Source: Micromonospora rubida
GTDB lineage: Bacteria; Actinomycetota; Actinomycetes; Mycobacteriales; Micromonosporaceae
Reading direction: 5' to 3'
NCBI RefSeq assembly: GCF_009908295.1
Contig: NZ_JAAALO010000004.1
Coordinates: forward strand, 478,619-542,618
Length of the DNA stretch: 64,000 bases
The notes under the pieces were generated by a model, which was not told the origin of the DNA, made no database searches, and was given only the letters and a program-made list of their open reading frames with translations. Position numbers and translations under genes: made by a program. This document shows, in pieces, positions 41,974-50,679 of this stretch (positions within the stretch are counted from its first letter, which is position 1; each line of letters opens with the position of its first letter).

Positions 41974-42447
41974 TCAGCGCGGGGCCGGGGGCTCCGTGCG
42001 GCGGCCGAGCACGTCGTCCAGGGCGCCCCGCTGCTGGCCAGGGGTGGCGTGGCCGGCGGCGACCAGCGCGTCCCGGATCTCGGTGAGCAGCTTGACTTCC
42101 TCGCTGGGGGCCGACGGCGGCGGCTCCTCGCCGCGCTTGCGCCGCTCGGCGAGCCTGTTCATCGGGTAGACGACCAGGAAGTACAGCGCCGCCGCGGTGA
42201 GCACGAAGGTGATCGCCGCGTTGACGAACGCCACCCAGTCGAACGGGATGTCCCGGAACTTCGGCGTCGAACCGCTGAGGCCCTTCGGGTTGCCGGTGAT
42301 CAGGACGATCAGGACCCGGACCAGTGGTTCGAGGAACGACTTGGTGAGCTGGGTGACCACGCCCGTGAACGCGGCGCCGATGACGACGCCGACCGCGAGG
42401 TCGACGACGTTCCCGCGCATGATGAAGTCTTTGAAACCCTTGAGCAT
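41974..42447 (-). CDS. mscL: Large-conductance mechanosensitive channel MscL
   Basis: A 157-residue channel protein that opens under membrane tension to release solutes in hypo-osmotic shock. The N-terminus MLKGFKDFIMRGNVVDLAVG and TM1 (VVIGAAFTGVVTQLTKSF) are canonical; TM2 is VNAAITFVLTAAALYFLVVY near 95. The C-terminal helix carries RRKRGEE and an extended tail, making it about 20 residues longer than the E. coli protein. It is probably monocistronic. Confidence 0.95.
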   Translation of the reverse strand: MLKGFKDFIMRGNVVDLAVGVVIGAAFTGVVTQLTKSFLEPLVRVLIVLITGNPKGLSGSTPKFRDIPFDWVAFVNAAITFVLTAAALYFLVVYPMNRLAERRKRGEEPPPSAPSEEVKLLTEIRDALVAAGHATPGQQRGALDDVLGRRTEPPAPR

Positions 42448-42486
42448 CCGTACTCCCGTGGTGTCCGGTTTACCGTCCGGGGCAAC

Positions 42487-43170
42487 CTATGCCCCCGGGG
42501 AGGGCTCCAGAAAAGCACCGGCCTCCCGGGCTGCTGAGCCGGGGTCGCCGTCGCGGATCGCGTCCACGAGCCGGGCGTGGTCGACGTACCGCTCGGGCTC
42601 CAGCGCGTCGCCCATCGCCTGGGTGATCGTGCTGCGCAGCGCCGCGCCGACCGAGGCGTACAGCTCGGCGAGCATGGCGTTGTGCGCGGCGGCGACCACC
42701 GCCGTGTGCAGCGCCGCGTCGGCCTCGACGAACTCGCCGACCCGGCCCGCGCGCCAGGCGGCCTCCCGGGCGGCGAGCGCGCCGTCGAGGGCGGCCAGGT
42801 CCTCCGGGGTACGCCGCAGCGCGGCGAGCCGGGCGGCCTCCACCTCGAAGGCCCGGCGCACCTCGACCACCTCGGCCATCCGGTCGTCGGTGAGCCGACG
42901 GGCCACCACCGGGGCCAGCTCGTCGGTCGACACCACGTACGTGCCGGAGCCCTGACGGCACTCCAGCACGCCGCCGTGCACCAGGGCGCGGACCGCCTCG
43001 CGGACGGTGTTGCGCCCCACCCCGAGCGCGGCGACGAGCTGCGGTTCGGTCGGGATGCGCCCGCCCACCGGCCACTCCCCGCCGAGGATGCGGGACCGGA
43101 GCTGCTCGATCGTCTGTCGGACCCGGTGGCCCCGGGGCGGCACGGACACGGAATTCACCGGCGGTGTCAC
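42487..43170 (-). CDS. GntR/FadR-family (FCD) regulator
   Basis: A 227-residue regulator. The winged helix reads QLRSRILGGEWPVGGRIPTEPQLVAALGVGRNTVREAVRALV (about 22-65), and the C-terminal FCD ligand-binding domain has RRAFEVEAARLAALRR and a His-containing helix (DAALHTAVVAAAHN, later DHARLVDAIRDGD) for a metal. It is divergent from the MFS transporter gene and probably controls it. The start is GTG 43170; no ribosome-binding site is evident, so the transcript may be leaderless. Confidence 0.9.
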   Translation of the reverse strand: MTPPVNSVSVPPRGHRVRQTIEQLRSRILGGEWPVGGRIPTEPQLVAALGVGRNTVREAVRALVHGGVLECRQGSGTYVVSTDELAPVVARRLTDDRMAEVVEVRRAFEVEAARLAALRRTPEDLAALDGALAAREAAWRAGRVGEFVEADAALHTAVVAAAHNAMLAELYASVGAALRSTITQAMGDALEPERYVDHARLVDAIRDGDPGSAAREAGAFLEPSPGA

Positions 43171-43220
43171 TGGTTACATCACCCGTCCGAAATTCATCCC
43201 ATGATTGTAGGTTGAAGGCC

Positions 43221-44525
43221 ATGACCCCGCCACCGACCGCCACCGAGGACCCCGTCACCGTGCCCGACCGGCCCAGCCCGACCGCCGACGTGACCCCGGC
43301 ACCCGACGCCGCAACGGCACCGGTCCCGAAGCGGCGGCCGGCCACCGGCGGGGCGCTGGTGCTGGTCGGCATGCTGCTGGTCGCGCTCAACCTGCGCGCC
43401 GCCGTGACCAGCCTCGGCGCACTGCTCGACGAGATCCGCACCGGCCTCGGGCTCTCCGGGACGATGGCCGGGTTCGTCACCACCCTGCCGACGATCGCGT
43501 TCGCCGGCCTCGGCGCGCTGACCCCGTGGCTGGTCCGCCGGTTCGCCCCGGCCCGGGTGCTGGTGGTCGCCATGCTGGCCCTGGCCGTCGGGCAGGTGCT
43601 TCGGGTGGTCACCGACTCGGCGCTGATCTTCGTGGCCACCAGCGCGCTCGCGCTCGCCGGCATCGCGGTGGCGAACATCCTGCTGCCCATGCTGGTCAAG
43701 CAGCACTTCGCGCACCGCACCGGGCTGGTCACCGGGGCGTACACGATGGCGTTGACGGTGGGCACGACGGTGGCCGCCGCCTCGGCCGTGCCGATCGCGC
43801 ACGCCTTCGGCTCCTGGCGGGCCGGGCTCGGCGTCTGGGCCGCGCTGGCCGCGGTGGCCGTACTCCCGTGGGTGCCCCTGGCGCTGCGGGCCCGCGCCGC
43901 GCGCCGGGCCGGGACCCCGACGGTGGCCGCCACCACGCCCGCCCGGGTCCAGCCGGCGCGGACCCGGCTCGGCTGGGCGATGGCGGTCTACTTCGGGGCG
44001 CAGTCGCTGAGCGGGTACGCGATCATGGGCTGGCTGGCCCAGCTCTTCCGGGACGCCGACTTCGCGCCGGAGACGGCCGGGCTGCTGCTGGCCGGGGTGA
44101 CCGCGCTCGGTGTGCCGGTCGCGCTGCTGATGCCGGCGCTCGCCGGCCGGCTGCGGACGCTGCGCCCGCTCGTGCTCGGGCTGACCGCGTTCTCCACGGC
44201 GGCCTACCTGGGGCTGGCGCTCGCGCCGCACGACGCCGCGCTGCTCTGGGTCGCCCTGCTCGCCCTCGGCCAGGGCGCGTTCCCGCTGATCCTGACCACC
44301 ATCGGGCTGCGCGCCCGCACGGCCGAGGGGACGGTGGCGCTGTCCGCCTTCGCGCAGAGCACCGGGTACGTGATCGCCGCGCTCGGCCCGCTGCTGGTCG
44401 GCATTCTTTACGAGGCGACCGGCGGGTGGACCGCGCCGATCGGGTTCCTGCTCGCCGCCCTGGCCGTGCAGACGGTCGCGGGCCTGGCGATCGCTCGTCC
44501 CCGGTTCATCGAGGACGAGCGCTGA
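43221..44525 (+). CDS. MFS transporter, CynX/NimT type
   Basis: A 434-residue 12-TM transporter. After an unusual 45-residue Thr/Pro-rich N-terminus comes LVLVGMLLVALNLRAAVTSLG, a signature of the CynX/NimT subfamily (cyanate and 2-nitroimidazole transporters). The two halves are separated by a basic loop with RARAARRAG. ATG 43221 follows GAAGG. The divergent GntR/FCD regulator suggests induction by a carboxylate-like ligand. The true substrate is unknown. Confidence 0.88.
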   Translation: MTPPPTATEDPVTVPDRPSPTADVTPAPDAATAPVPKRRPATGGALVLVGMLLVALNLRAAVTSLGALLDEIRTGLGLSGTMAGFVTTLPTIAFAGLGALTPWLVRRFAPARVLVVAMLALAVGQVLRVVTDSALIFVATSALALAGIAVANILLPMLVKQHFAHRTGLVTGAYTMALTVGTTVAAASAVPIAHAFGSWRAGLGVWAALAAVAVLPWVPLALRARAARRAGTPTVAATTPARVQPARTRLGWAMAVYFGAQSLSGYAIMGWLAQLFRDADFAPETAGLLLAGVTALGVPVALLMPALAGRLRTLRPLVLGLTAFSTAAYLGLALAPHDAALLWVALLALGQGAFPLILTTIGLRARTAEGTVALSAFAQSTGYVIAALGPLLVGILYEATGGWTAPIGFLLAALAVQTVAGLAIARPRFIEDER

Positions 44526-44534
44526 GAGGGTGGG

Positions 44535-44891
44535 TCAGGAGGAAGCCGGCGTGGGGTCGCCCGCGACGGCCTGCTCGACCGTCGGGTAGGTGTGCAGCAC
44601 CTCGACCAGCCCGCTGACCTCCAGGATGCGCAGCACCCCGCGCTGCGGGGCGGCCAGCCGGACCACGCCGCCGGCCTCGTCGCAGCCGTTCTTGGCGCGC
44701 ACGAACACGGACAGCCCGGTCGAGTCGCAGAACGAGACGTCGGCCAGGTCGAAGACGAGGCGGCTGCGACCCTTATCGAGCAGGTCCGTGATCTGGTCCT
44801 GGAGCTGCGGTGCCGTCGCCATGTCCAGCTCTCCCGCGACCGACACGACGACAACGTCGTCGTGCTGTTCCGTGTGCACCGTCAAGGACAT
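44535..44891 (-). CDS. STAS anti-sigma factor antagonist
   Basis: A 118-residue SpoIIAA/RsbV-type protein. The STAS fold is clear, with the phosphorylatable Ser in FCDSTGLSVFVRAKN near residue 57. In its non-phosphorylated state such a protein sequesters an anti-sigma kinase and frees a sigma factor. ATG 44891 follows AGGAGG. It is divergent from the stressosome operon at 45051 and is a plausible substrate for its SpoIIE-type phosphatases. No sigma factor or anti-sigma gene is next to it. Confidence 0.92.
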   Translation of the reverse strand: MSLTVHTEQHDDVVVVSVAGELDMATAPQLQDQITDLLDKGRSRLVFDLADVSFCDSTGLSVFVRAKNGCDEAGGVVRLAAPQRGVLRILEVSGLVEVLHTYPTVEQAVAGDPTPASS

Positions 44892-44988
44892 TCAGACCTC
44901 CTGTGGTCGGTGAAACCGTATCCCACGTTCGGGGCCCGCCGCTGAACGGAGGCGGCAGCCGTGTCCGTGATCATTTCTTTGTCCTGTG

Positions 44989-45000
44989 GCAACTAGTTGC
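44989..45000. promoter_or_regulatory. Palindrome in the stressosome promoter region
   Basis: GCAACTAGTTGC is a perfect 12-base palindrome, 51 bases before the rsbR start, followed directly by TGGGTAC, which resembles a SigB-type GGGTA -10 element. A matching GTTT -35 is not evident, so the sigma factor is uncertain. Confidence 0.4.
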
Positions 45001-45050
45001 TGGGTACCCGATGGTAGAGTCCGGCCGGTCCAGGTCAGAGGGAGGATGCC

Positions 45051-45911
45051 GTGGCATTGAACGCGGAAGAAAGCGGTCGGCTGGCCGGTTTGCTGAGCGA
45101 GCATGCCGAGCGGGTCACACAGCGCTGGACGGAGATCGCCACCGGTTCGCTGCGCGGCCGACTCAGTCAGGCCGAGCTGCGCCGCCAGGTGCAGGAGCTG
45201 CACCGTAGCATGGTGGAAGCGGGGCGAAACGGCGTATTCGATCTTGAGTCGGAGTCGGCCGGTGAGCTGCGCGCCGTGCTCGCCGAGCTGTCCAGGGGCC
45301 GGGCCCGGCAGGGGTTCACCGCCACCGAGACGGCGGTCAGCGTGTACGCCGTCAAGGACGTCCTGCTGGAGCTGATGGAGGCCGACGGGGGCGACGCCAG
45401 CCTCCGCGACTACGTGGCCTTCTCCTCCCTGGTCGACCAGATGGGGCTGTTCACCTTCGAGAGCTTCGTCCGCACCCGGGAGGGCCTGATCGCGGACCAG
45501 GCCGAGCAGCTCCTCGAACTCTCCACCCCGGTCGTCAAGATCTGGGAGGGCGTGGTGGCCGTGCCGCTGGTCGGCACGCTCGACTCGGCCCGGGCCCAGG
45601 TGGTGATGGAGCGGCTGCTCCAGACGCTGGTCGACACCGGCTCGCCGTACGCGATCATCGACATCACCGGCGTGCCGGCGGTGGACACCCAGGTCGCCCA
45701 GCACATCCTCAAGACGGTGGTGGCCGCCCGGCTGATGGGCGCAGACTGCATCATCTCCGGCATCCGCCCGCAGATCGCCCAGACCATCGTCGCGCTCGGC
45801 ATCGAGTTCGGCGACATCGCCACGAAGGCCAGCCTGGCCGACGCGCTGCGCCACGTACTGCGGCTGAGCGGGGCGGCGAACGCGCGCCGGCCTCCGCGCC
45901 GGGAGTCCTGA
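45051..45911 (+). CDS. rsbR: Stressosome scaffold protein RsbR
   Basis: A 286-residue sensor/scaffold. The N-terminal domain (about 1-150) is a helical RsbRD-like sensor without haem motifs, with RLAGLLSEHAERVTQRWTE and DYVAFSSLVDQMGLFTFE. The STAS domain (about 160-275) starts STPVVKIWEGVVAVPLVGTL and includes VPAVDTQVAQHILKTV with the conserved Thr that RsbT phosphorylates. GTG 45051 follows GGGAGG. It is first of six overlapping genes; the stop overlaps rsbS by one base (TGATG). Confidence 0.93.
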   Translation: MALNAEESGRLAGLLSEHAERVTQRWTEIATGSLRGRLSQAELRRQVQELHRSMVEAGRNGVFDLESESAGELRAVLAELSRGRARQGFTATETAVSVYAVKDVLLELMEADGGDASLRDYVAFSSLVDQMGLFTFESFVRTREGLIADQAEQLLELSTPVVKIWEGVVAVPLVGTLDSARAQVVMERLLQTLVDTGSPYAIIDITGVPAVDTQVAQHILKTVVAARLMGADCIISGIRPQIAQTIVALGIEFGDIATKASLADALRHVLRLSGAANARRPPRRES

Positions 45912-46324
45912 TGGAGCGAGTGCCGGTCCTGAAGATCGGTGACATCCTGCTCGTGTCGATCCAGCTCGACATGTCCGACCAGACGGCGATCCAGCTCCAG
46001 GATGACCTGGCCGAGCGGATCGTCGCCACCGGCTGCCACGGCGTGATCATCGACATCACGGCGCTGGACATCGTCGACTCGTTCGTCGGCCGGATGCTGT
46101 CCACCATCGCCTCGATCTCCAAGGTGCTCGACGCCGAGACGGTGGTGGTCGGGATGCGTCCCGCCGTCGCCATCACCCTGGTCGAGCTGGGCCTGTCGTT
46201 GAACGGCATCCGTACCGCCCTGAACGTCGAGCGCGGCATGGAACTGATCGCGGCGACCCGGCCTGACGACCAGGGGTACGACGTCGACGACGAGGCGGAC
46301 GACGAGACGACGGCCACGACATGA
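45911..46324 (+). CDS. rsbS: Stressosome STAS protein RsbS
   Basis: A 137-residue single-STAS protein: VPVLKIGDILLVSIQLDMSD at the N-terminus and DIVDSFVGRMLSTIASISK around the phosphorylatable Ser near residue 58. RsbS and RsbR form the stressosome shell that holds the kinase RsbT. The C-terminal 25 residues are acidic and probably disordered, an extension over Bacillus RsbS. The stop overlaps rsbT (ATGA at 46321-46324). Confidence 0.93.
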   Translation: MERVPVLKIGDILLVSIQLDMSDQTAIQLQDDLAERIVATGCHGVIIDITALDIVDSFVGRMLSTIASISKVLDAETVVVGMRPAVAITLVELGLSLNGIRTALNVERGMELIAATRPDDQGYDVDDEADDETTATT

Positions 46325-46740
46325 CCGCCGGCATCGACCTGGGCCACCCGCAGGCGCAGGCGATCCAGAGCGACCAGGACGTGGTGCGGGTCCGCCAACT
46401 GATCCGGACGGTGGCGGTGGCGGCTCGGCTCTCCCTGGTCGACCAGACCAAGCTGGTCACGGCGGCCAGCGAACTGGCGCGCAACACCCTGATCTACGGC
46501 GGGGGTGGCGAGGCCGAGGTGACCACCGTGGACAACGGCCTGCGGCGCGGCGTGCGGATCGTCTTCGCCGACGACGGCCCCGGAATCGTCGACCTGGGCC
46601 TCGCCCTCACCGACGGCTACACCACCGGTGGCGGTCTCGGCCTCGGCCTGAGTGGCGCCCGCCGACTGGTCGACGAGTTCGACATCGTCACCGGGGCGGG
46701 TCAGGGGACCCGGATCACGGTCACCAAGTGGTCCCGATGA
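46321..46740 (+). CDS. rsbT: Stressosome serine/threonine kinase RsbT
   Basis: A 139-residue GHKL kinase. The N box is TAASELARNTLIYGGGG, G1 is FADDGPGI and G2 is GGGLGLGLSGARRLVDEF. In Bacillus RsbT phosphorylates RsbS and RsbR and, once released by stress, binds and activates the phosphatase RsbU. Both ends overlap their neighbours by four bases (ATGA). Confidence 0.94.
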   Translation: MTAGIDLGHPQAQAIQSDQDVVRVRQLIRTVAVAARLSLVDQTKLVTAASELARNTLIYGGGGEAEVTTVDNGLRRGVRIVFADDGPGIVDLGLALTDGYTTGGGLGLGLSGARRLVDEFDIVTGAGQGTRITVTKWSR

Positions 46741-47753
46741 TCTTCGAAGCCGTGTCCGACCACGGGTTGTGGTTCCGGGTCGAGAGCGGCAGCGCGGCCA
46801 GTGCGGTCCGGCGGGCCGCCGAGCGGTTGGGCCAGCAGCTCGATATCGGTGAGGGCCGCAGGGCCGACCTGGCGATCGTCGCCGCCGAGCTGACCAGCAA
46901 CCTGGTCAAGCACGCCGAGGACGGGGTGCTGCTGCTGCGCCCGGTGCGCCGGGGCGGGCAGGCCGGCGTGGAGCTGGTCGCCATCGACTCCGGGCCCGGC
47001 ATGGCCGACCTGACCGTGTCCTCCCGGGACGGGCACTCCACCGCCGGGACCCTCGGCATCGGTCTCGGTGCCATCATGCGTCAGACCGACTGGTTCGACG
47101 GCTACTCCCGGCCCGGCAAGGGCACTGTCCTGGCCGTGCAGGTCTGGCCGCGCGGGCCCCTCCCGGAGCTGTCCTGGGTGGGCGCGCTCACCCGGCCGCT
47201 CACCGGCGAGTCGGTCAGCGGCGACGGGTACGCCGTCCGGATCGTCGAGGGGCGGCACCAGGTGCTGACCTGCGACGGCCTCGGCCACGGGCCGCTGGCG
47301 GCGGCGGCCACCGACGCGGCGCTGGCCGCGTTCTGGGCCGCCCCGGCCGGGGCGCCGGCGGCGGTGGTGCAGCACCTGCACCGGTCGATGTCGCACACCC
47401 GGGGCGCGGCGCTGGCCGTCGCCGAGCTGGACAGGGACGCCGGGCTGCTGCGGTTCGCCGGGCTCGGCAACATCTCCGCCTCGGTGGTGGCCGAGGGTGA
47501 ACGGCGACGAGGGCTGGTCTCCCTGCCCGGGATCGCCGGCCACCAGCGACCCGTCATCCGCGAGTACGACTATCCCTTCCCGGCCGGAGCGTCGCTGGTG
47601 ATGCACAGCGACGGGGTGGTGGACCGCTGGCAGCTCGACGACTATCCCGGGCTGCTCGGCAGCAGTCCGCTCGTGATGGCCGCGACCCTGCTGCGCGACG
47701 CGGGACTGCGCCGGGACGACGCCTGCGTCCTGGTCGCCCGGGCGGCGTGGTGA
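46737..47753 (+). CDS. GHKL ATPase-RsbX-like phosphatase fusion
   Basis: A 338-residue protein combining two stressosome activities. Residues about 1-130 form a second GHKL ATPase domain (VAAELTSNLVKHAEDGVLLL, DSGPGMADL, GTLGIGLGA), and residues about 145-338 a small PP2C-like domain with GDGYAVRIVEGRHQVLTCDGLGHGPLAAAAT (the metal motif region) and VMHSDGVVDRW. The latter resembles RsbX, which resets RsbR and RsbS by dephosphorylation. The domain order is frequent in actinomycete rsb operons. Starts at ATG 46737 inside the rsbT stop. Confidence 0.88.
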   Translation: MIFEAVSDHGLWFRVESGSAASAVRRAAERLGQQLDIGEGRRADLAIVAAELTSNLVKHAEDGVLLLRPVRRGGQAGVELVAIDSGPGMADLTVSSRDGHSTAGTLGIGLGAIMRQTDWFDGYSRPGKGTVLAVQVWPRGPLPELSWVGALTRPLTGESVSGDGYAVRIVEGRHQVLTCDGLGHGPLAAAATDAALAAFWAAPAGAPAAVVQHLHRSMSHTRGAALAVAELDRDAGLLRFAGLGNISASVVAEGERRRGLVSLPGIAGHQRPVIREYDYPFPAGASLVMHSDGVVDRWQLDDYPGLLGSSPLVMAATLLRDAGLRRDDACVLVARAAW

Positions 47754-49111
47754 CCGGGCCGACCGCCGGTGCGCCGCTGCTCCAAATGGCGCTGCGGGTC
47801 GAACACGACATCTTCGTGGTCCGGCAGCGCGGCCGGGAGGTGGCCGCGGCGGTCGGCCTGGAGCACCAGGACCAGATCCGGCTCGCCACCGCCCTCAGCG
47901 AGGTGGCCCGGGATTTGCTGCACACCGTCGGCGGTGCGGACGTCACCTTCGCCGTCGACCTCGACGAGCAGGGCCCACAGCGGGTGCGGGTGGACCTGGC
48001 CCCGGTGCGCCCGCTGCCCGACGGCCGGTACGAGCCGCACTCCGGCGCGGTGGCGCGACTGGTGGACATGTTGAGCGTGGTGGACCGCGAGGGCGATACG
48101 GTCGTGAGGATGTCCCGACGTGTCCCCGCAAATGCGCAGGCGCTGACCCCGGAGCGACTTGTCGAGCTGCGCACCCAACTCGGCAGCAGCGCTCCCGGCA
48201 GCGCCCTGGACGAGCTCGCCTCGCAGAACGAGCAGCTCATCGCCGCCCTGGACGAGGTGCGCAGCCAGCGCGACGAGCTGGCCGTGCTCAACGAGGAACT
48301 CCAGGAGACCAACCATGGCGTGATGGCCCTGTACAACCAGCTCAGCGAGGAGCTGGAGGAGACCAACCGGGGCGTGGTCGCGCTCTACGCCGAGCTGGAC
48401 GAGAAGTCCGTCCAGCTCCGTTCGGCCAGCGAGTCGAAGAGCCGGTTCCTGGCCAACGTCAGCCACGAGCTGCGCGCCCCGGTGACCGCGGTCATCGGGC
48501 TGAGCCGGCTGCTGGCCGACTCCGCGTCCGACCCGCTGACGGCGGAGCAGGCCCAGCAGGTCGGGCTGATCCGGTCCTCGGCCACTGACCTGCTCGCCCT
48601 GGTCAACGAGCTGCTCGACCTGGCCAAGGCCGAGTCCGGGCGGCTGGAGCCGAACTGGGCCGAGGTGGACCTGCGGGCGGTCTTCGGCCAGTTGCGCGGC
48701 ACCCTGCGCGCGCTGTCCAACAGGACGGATGTCGAGCTGGTGGTGGAGGAACCGCCCCCACCGGGGATGGTCCGCTCCGACGAGGTGCTGCTCGCCCAGG
48801 TGCTGCGCAACCTGCTGCACAACGGGCTCAAGTTCACCGAGCGGGGCGAGGTCCGGCTGCGGGCGGAGCTCCGCGACGAGTGGTGGCGGCTGTCGGTTGC
48901 CGACACCGGTGCCGGCATCGCCCCGGAGCTGCATGAGCGGATCTTCGAGGAGTTCTATCAGGTGCCCGGGAGCACCCGGATCGGCGGCACCGGCCTCGGC
49001 CTGCCGTACGCCCGCCGGGTGGTGCGCCTGCTCGGCGGCACCCTGGAGATGACCAGCGAGCCGGGTCGGGGCAGCACGTTCACCGTCACCCTGCCGGTCG
49101 GCAGAGGGTGA
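47750..49111 (+). CDS. Sensor histidine kinase of the stressosome operon
   Basis: A 453-residue soluble kinase. An N-terminal domain of about 130 residues looks like another GHKL-type or regulatory fold (VEHDIFVVRQRGREVAAAVG). A long coiled coil (about 150-230) contains an internal repeat (ETNHGVMALYNQLSEELE / ETNRGVVALYAELDEK). The dimerisation box FLANVSHELRAPVTAVIGLS carries His239, followed by N (LRNLLHNGLKFTERG), G1 (DTGAGI) and G2 (GGTGLGLPYARR) boxes. It has no TM segment, so it senses an internal signal or receives it from RsbR/T. GTG 47750 overlaps the upstream stop (GTGA). Confidence 0.88.
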   Translation: MTGPTAGAPLLQMALRVEHDIFVVRQRGREVAAAVGLEHQDQIRLATALSEVARDLLHTVGGADVTFAVDLDEQGPQRVRVDLAPVRPLPDGRYEPHSGAVARLVDMLSVVDREGDTVVRMSRRVPANAQALTPERLVELRTQLGSSAPGSALDELASQNEQLIAALDEVRSQRDELAVLNEELQETNHGVMALYNQLSEELEETNRGVVALYAELDEKSVQLRSASESKSRFLANVSHELRAPVTAVIGLSRLLADSASDPLTAEQAQQVGLIRSSATDLLALVNELLDLAKAESGRLEPNWAEVDLRAVFGQLRGTLRALSNRTDVELVVEEPPPPGMVRSDEVLLAQVLRNLLHNGLKFTERGEVRLRAELRDEWWRLSVADTGAGIAPELHERIFEEFYQVPGSTRIGGTGLGLPYARRVVRLLGGTLEMTSEPGRGSTFTVTLPVGRG

Positions 49112-50679
49112 CTGTGGAGGGCGGCCCGGCGACCGTGCTGGTGGTCGACGACAGCCGCACGAAGCGGTACCTGCTGGTGAGCTGGCTCAGCCGGGCCGGC
49201 TTCGCGACGCTGGAGGCGGAGACCGGCGGGGAGGCGTTGGCCCGGGTCGGGGTGGACCAGATCGACCTGGTCGTGCTCGACGTCCGGCTGCCCGACCTGA
49301 TGGGGTTCGACGTCTGCGAACGGATCAAGAAGGCCCATCCGGCGATGCCGGTGATCCACGTATCGGCGCACGCCGTCGACGTGGCGGACCGGGCCCAGGG
49401 CCTGACCCGGGGCGCGGACGCCTACCTGGCCGAGCCGATCGAGCCGGAGGAGCTGGTCGCCACCGCCCACGCGGTGCTGCGCTACTACCGGGCCCGGCAG
49501 CGCGCCGAGCTGCTCGCCGAGCGACTCACCGGGCTGGCCGAGACGACCGTGGCGGTGCACGCCGCGCCGAACTTCCCCCGGCTGCTGAAGGCGGCGGCGG
49601 CCGGTGCCGCCCGGATCTTCAAGGGCCCGGCGGTGGTGGTGGCGGAGACCTTCGACGGTGACTGCATCGCCGGGGTCTGCGTCGGCCCGGGAGACGAGCC
49701 CCGGATCGTGCCGTGGGTCGTCGACGACACCGGGGTGCCGACCGGCTCCACGGTGTGGGTGGACGACCCCGGCAACTGGGGGCTGGCCGACTGGCCCGAC
49801 GGAGACCGGGTGACCGTGGGCGCGGCGAAGCTGCGCGAGGACCGGGCACCGCTCTACGTGGTGGTGCCGACGAGCACTCAGACCGCCGGGACGCCGGTGC
49901 TGGTGCAGGTCGCCCAGGCGGTGGCGGCGGCGGTGGAGGCGCAGCGCTCCTTCGACGAGGAGCACCGCATCGCGGTCACCCTGCAACGCAGCCTGCTGCC
50001 CCGCCGGATCCCGGAGATCGCCGGGCTCGACCTCGCCGTCCGGTACGAGCCGGCCAGCGTGCAGACCGAGGTGGGCGGCGACTTCTACGAGCTGGTGATG
50101 CTGGACGGCCACCTGCTGATGGCGATCGGCGACGTCGCCGGGCACTCCCTGCACGCCGCGACGGTGATGGCGGAGCTGCGGCACGCGGTACGCGCGTACG
50201 CGGTCGAGGGGCACCAGCCGGGCGCGATCCTGCACCGGGTCAACGAGCTGATGCTGACGCTGCTGCCCAACGAGCTGGCCACCATCTGCCTGCTGATGCT
50301 GGAACCGAACTCCGGCCAGGTCCGGCTGGCCAGCGCCGGCCACCTGCCGGCGCTGATCAACCTGAACGGCACGGTGGAGTACGTCCAGCACTCGGCCCCG
50401 CTGCTCGGCGTCCGCGCAAAGCGCCCCGACGACCTGGAGTTCGTGCTGCCGGCCGGGGCGACGCTGGTGCTCTACACCGACGGCCTCATCGAGCGGCGGG
50501 ACACCACGATCGACGAAGGGCTGGCCGCCCTGGCCGGCTGCGCCGAGGTGGTGGACGCCGACCTGGACGCGTTCTGCCAGCGGCTGCTGGTCGAGCTTGC
50601 CCCCACCGAGATCAGCGACGACGTCGCCGTGGTCGCCCTCCGCCGCCGGCCGCCTGGCGGGCCTTCCTCATCGGACTGA
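49108..50679 (+). CDS. Receiver-GAF-SpoIIE phosphatase (RsbU-like output)
   Basis: A 523-residue response regulator with phosphatase output. The receiver domain (about 8-125) has DD at 14-15, the phospho-Asp58 in VVLDVRLPD, and a Lys position changed in LAEPIEPEE, where the usual KP is EP. A GAF-like middle (about 140-290) leads to the SpoIIE/PP2C domain with LQRSLLPRRIPEIAG, EVGGDFYELV, GDVAGHSLHAATVMAELR and DDVAVVALRR. It should dephosphorylate an anti-anti-sigma factor, perhaps the STAS protein at 44535-44891. GTG 49108 overlaps the kinase stop. Its 3' end overlaps the convergent AraC gene by 12 bases. Confidence 0.9.
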   Translation: MTVEGGPATVLVVDDSRTKRYLLVSWLSRAGFATLEAETGGEALARVGVDQIDLVVLDVRLPDLMGFDVCERIKKAHPAMPVIHVSAHAVDVADRAQGLTRGADAYLAEPIEPEELVATAHAVLRYYRARQRAELLAERLTGLAETTVAVHAAPNFPRLLKAAAAGAARIFKGPAVVVAETFDGDCIAGVCVGPGDEPRIVPWVVDDTGVPTGSTVWVDDPGNWGLADWPDGDRVTVGAAKLREDRAPLYVVVPTSTQTAGTPVLVQVAQAVAAAVEAQRSFDEEHRIAVTLQRSLLPRRIPEIAGLDLAVRYEPASVQTEVGGDFYELVMLDGHLLMAIGDVAGHSLHAATVMAELRHAVRAYAVEGHQPGAILHRVNELMLTLLPNELATICLLMLEPNSGQVRLASAGHLPALINLNGTVEYVQHSAPLLGVRAKRPDDLEFVLPAGATLVLYTDGLIERRDTTIDEGLAALAGCAEVVDADLDAFCQRLLVELAPTEISDDVAVVALRRRPPGGPSSSD

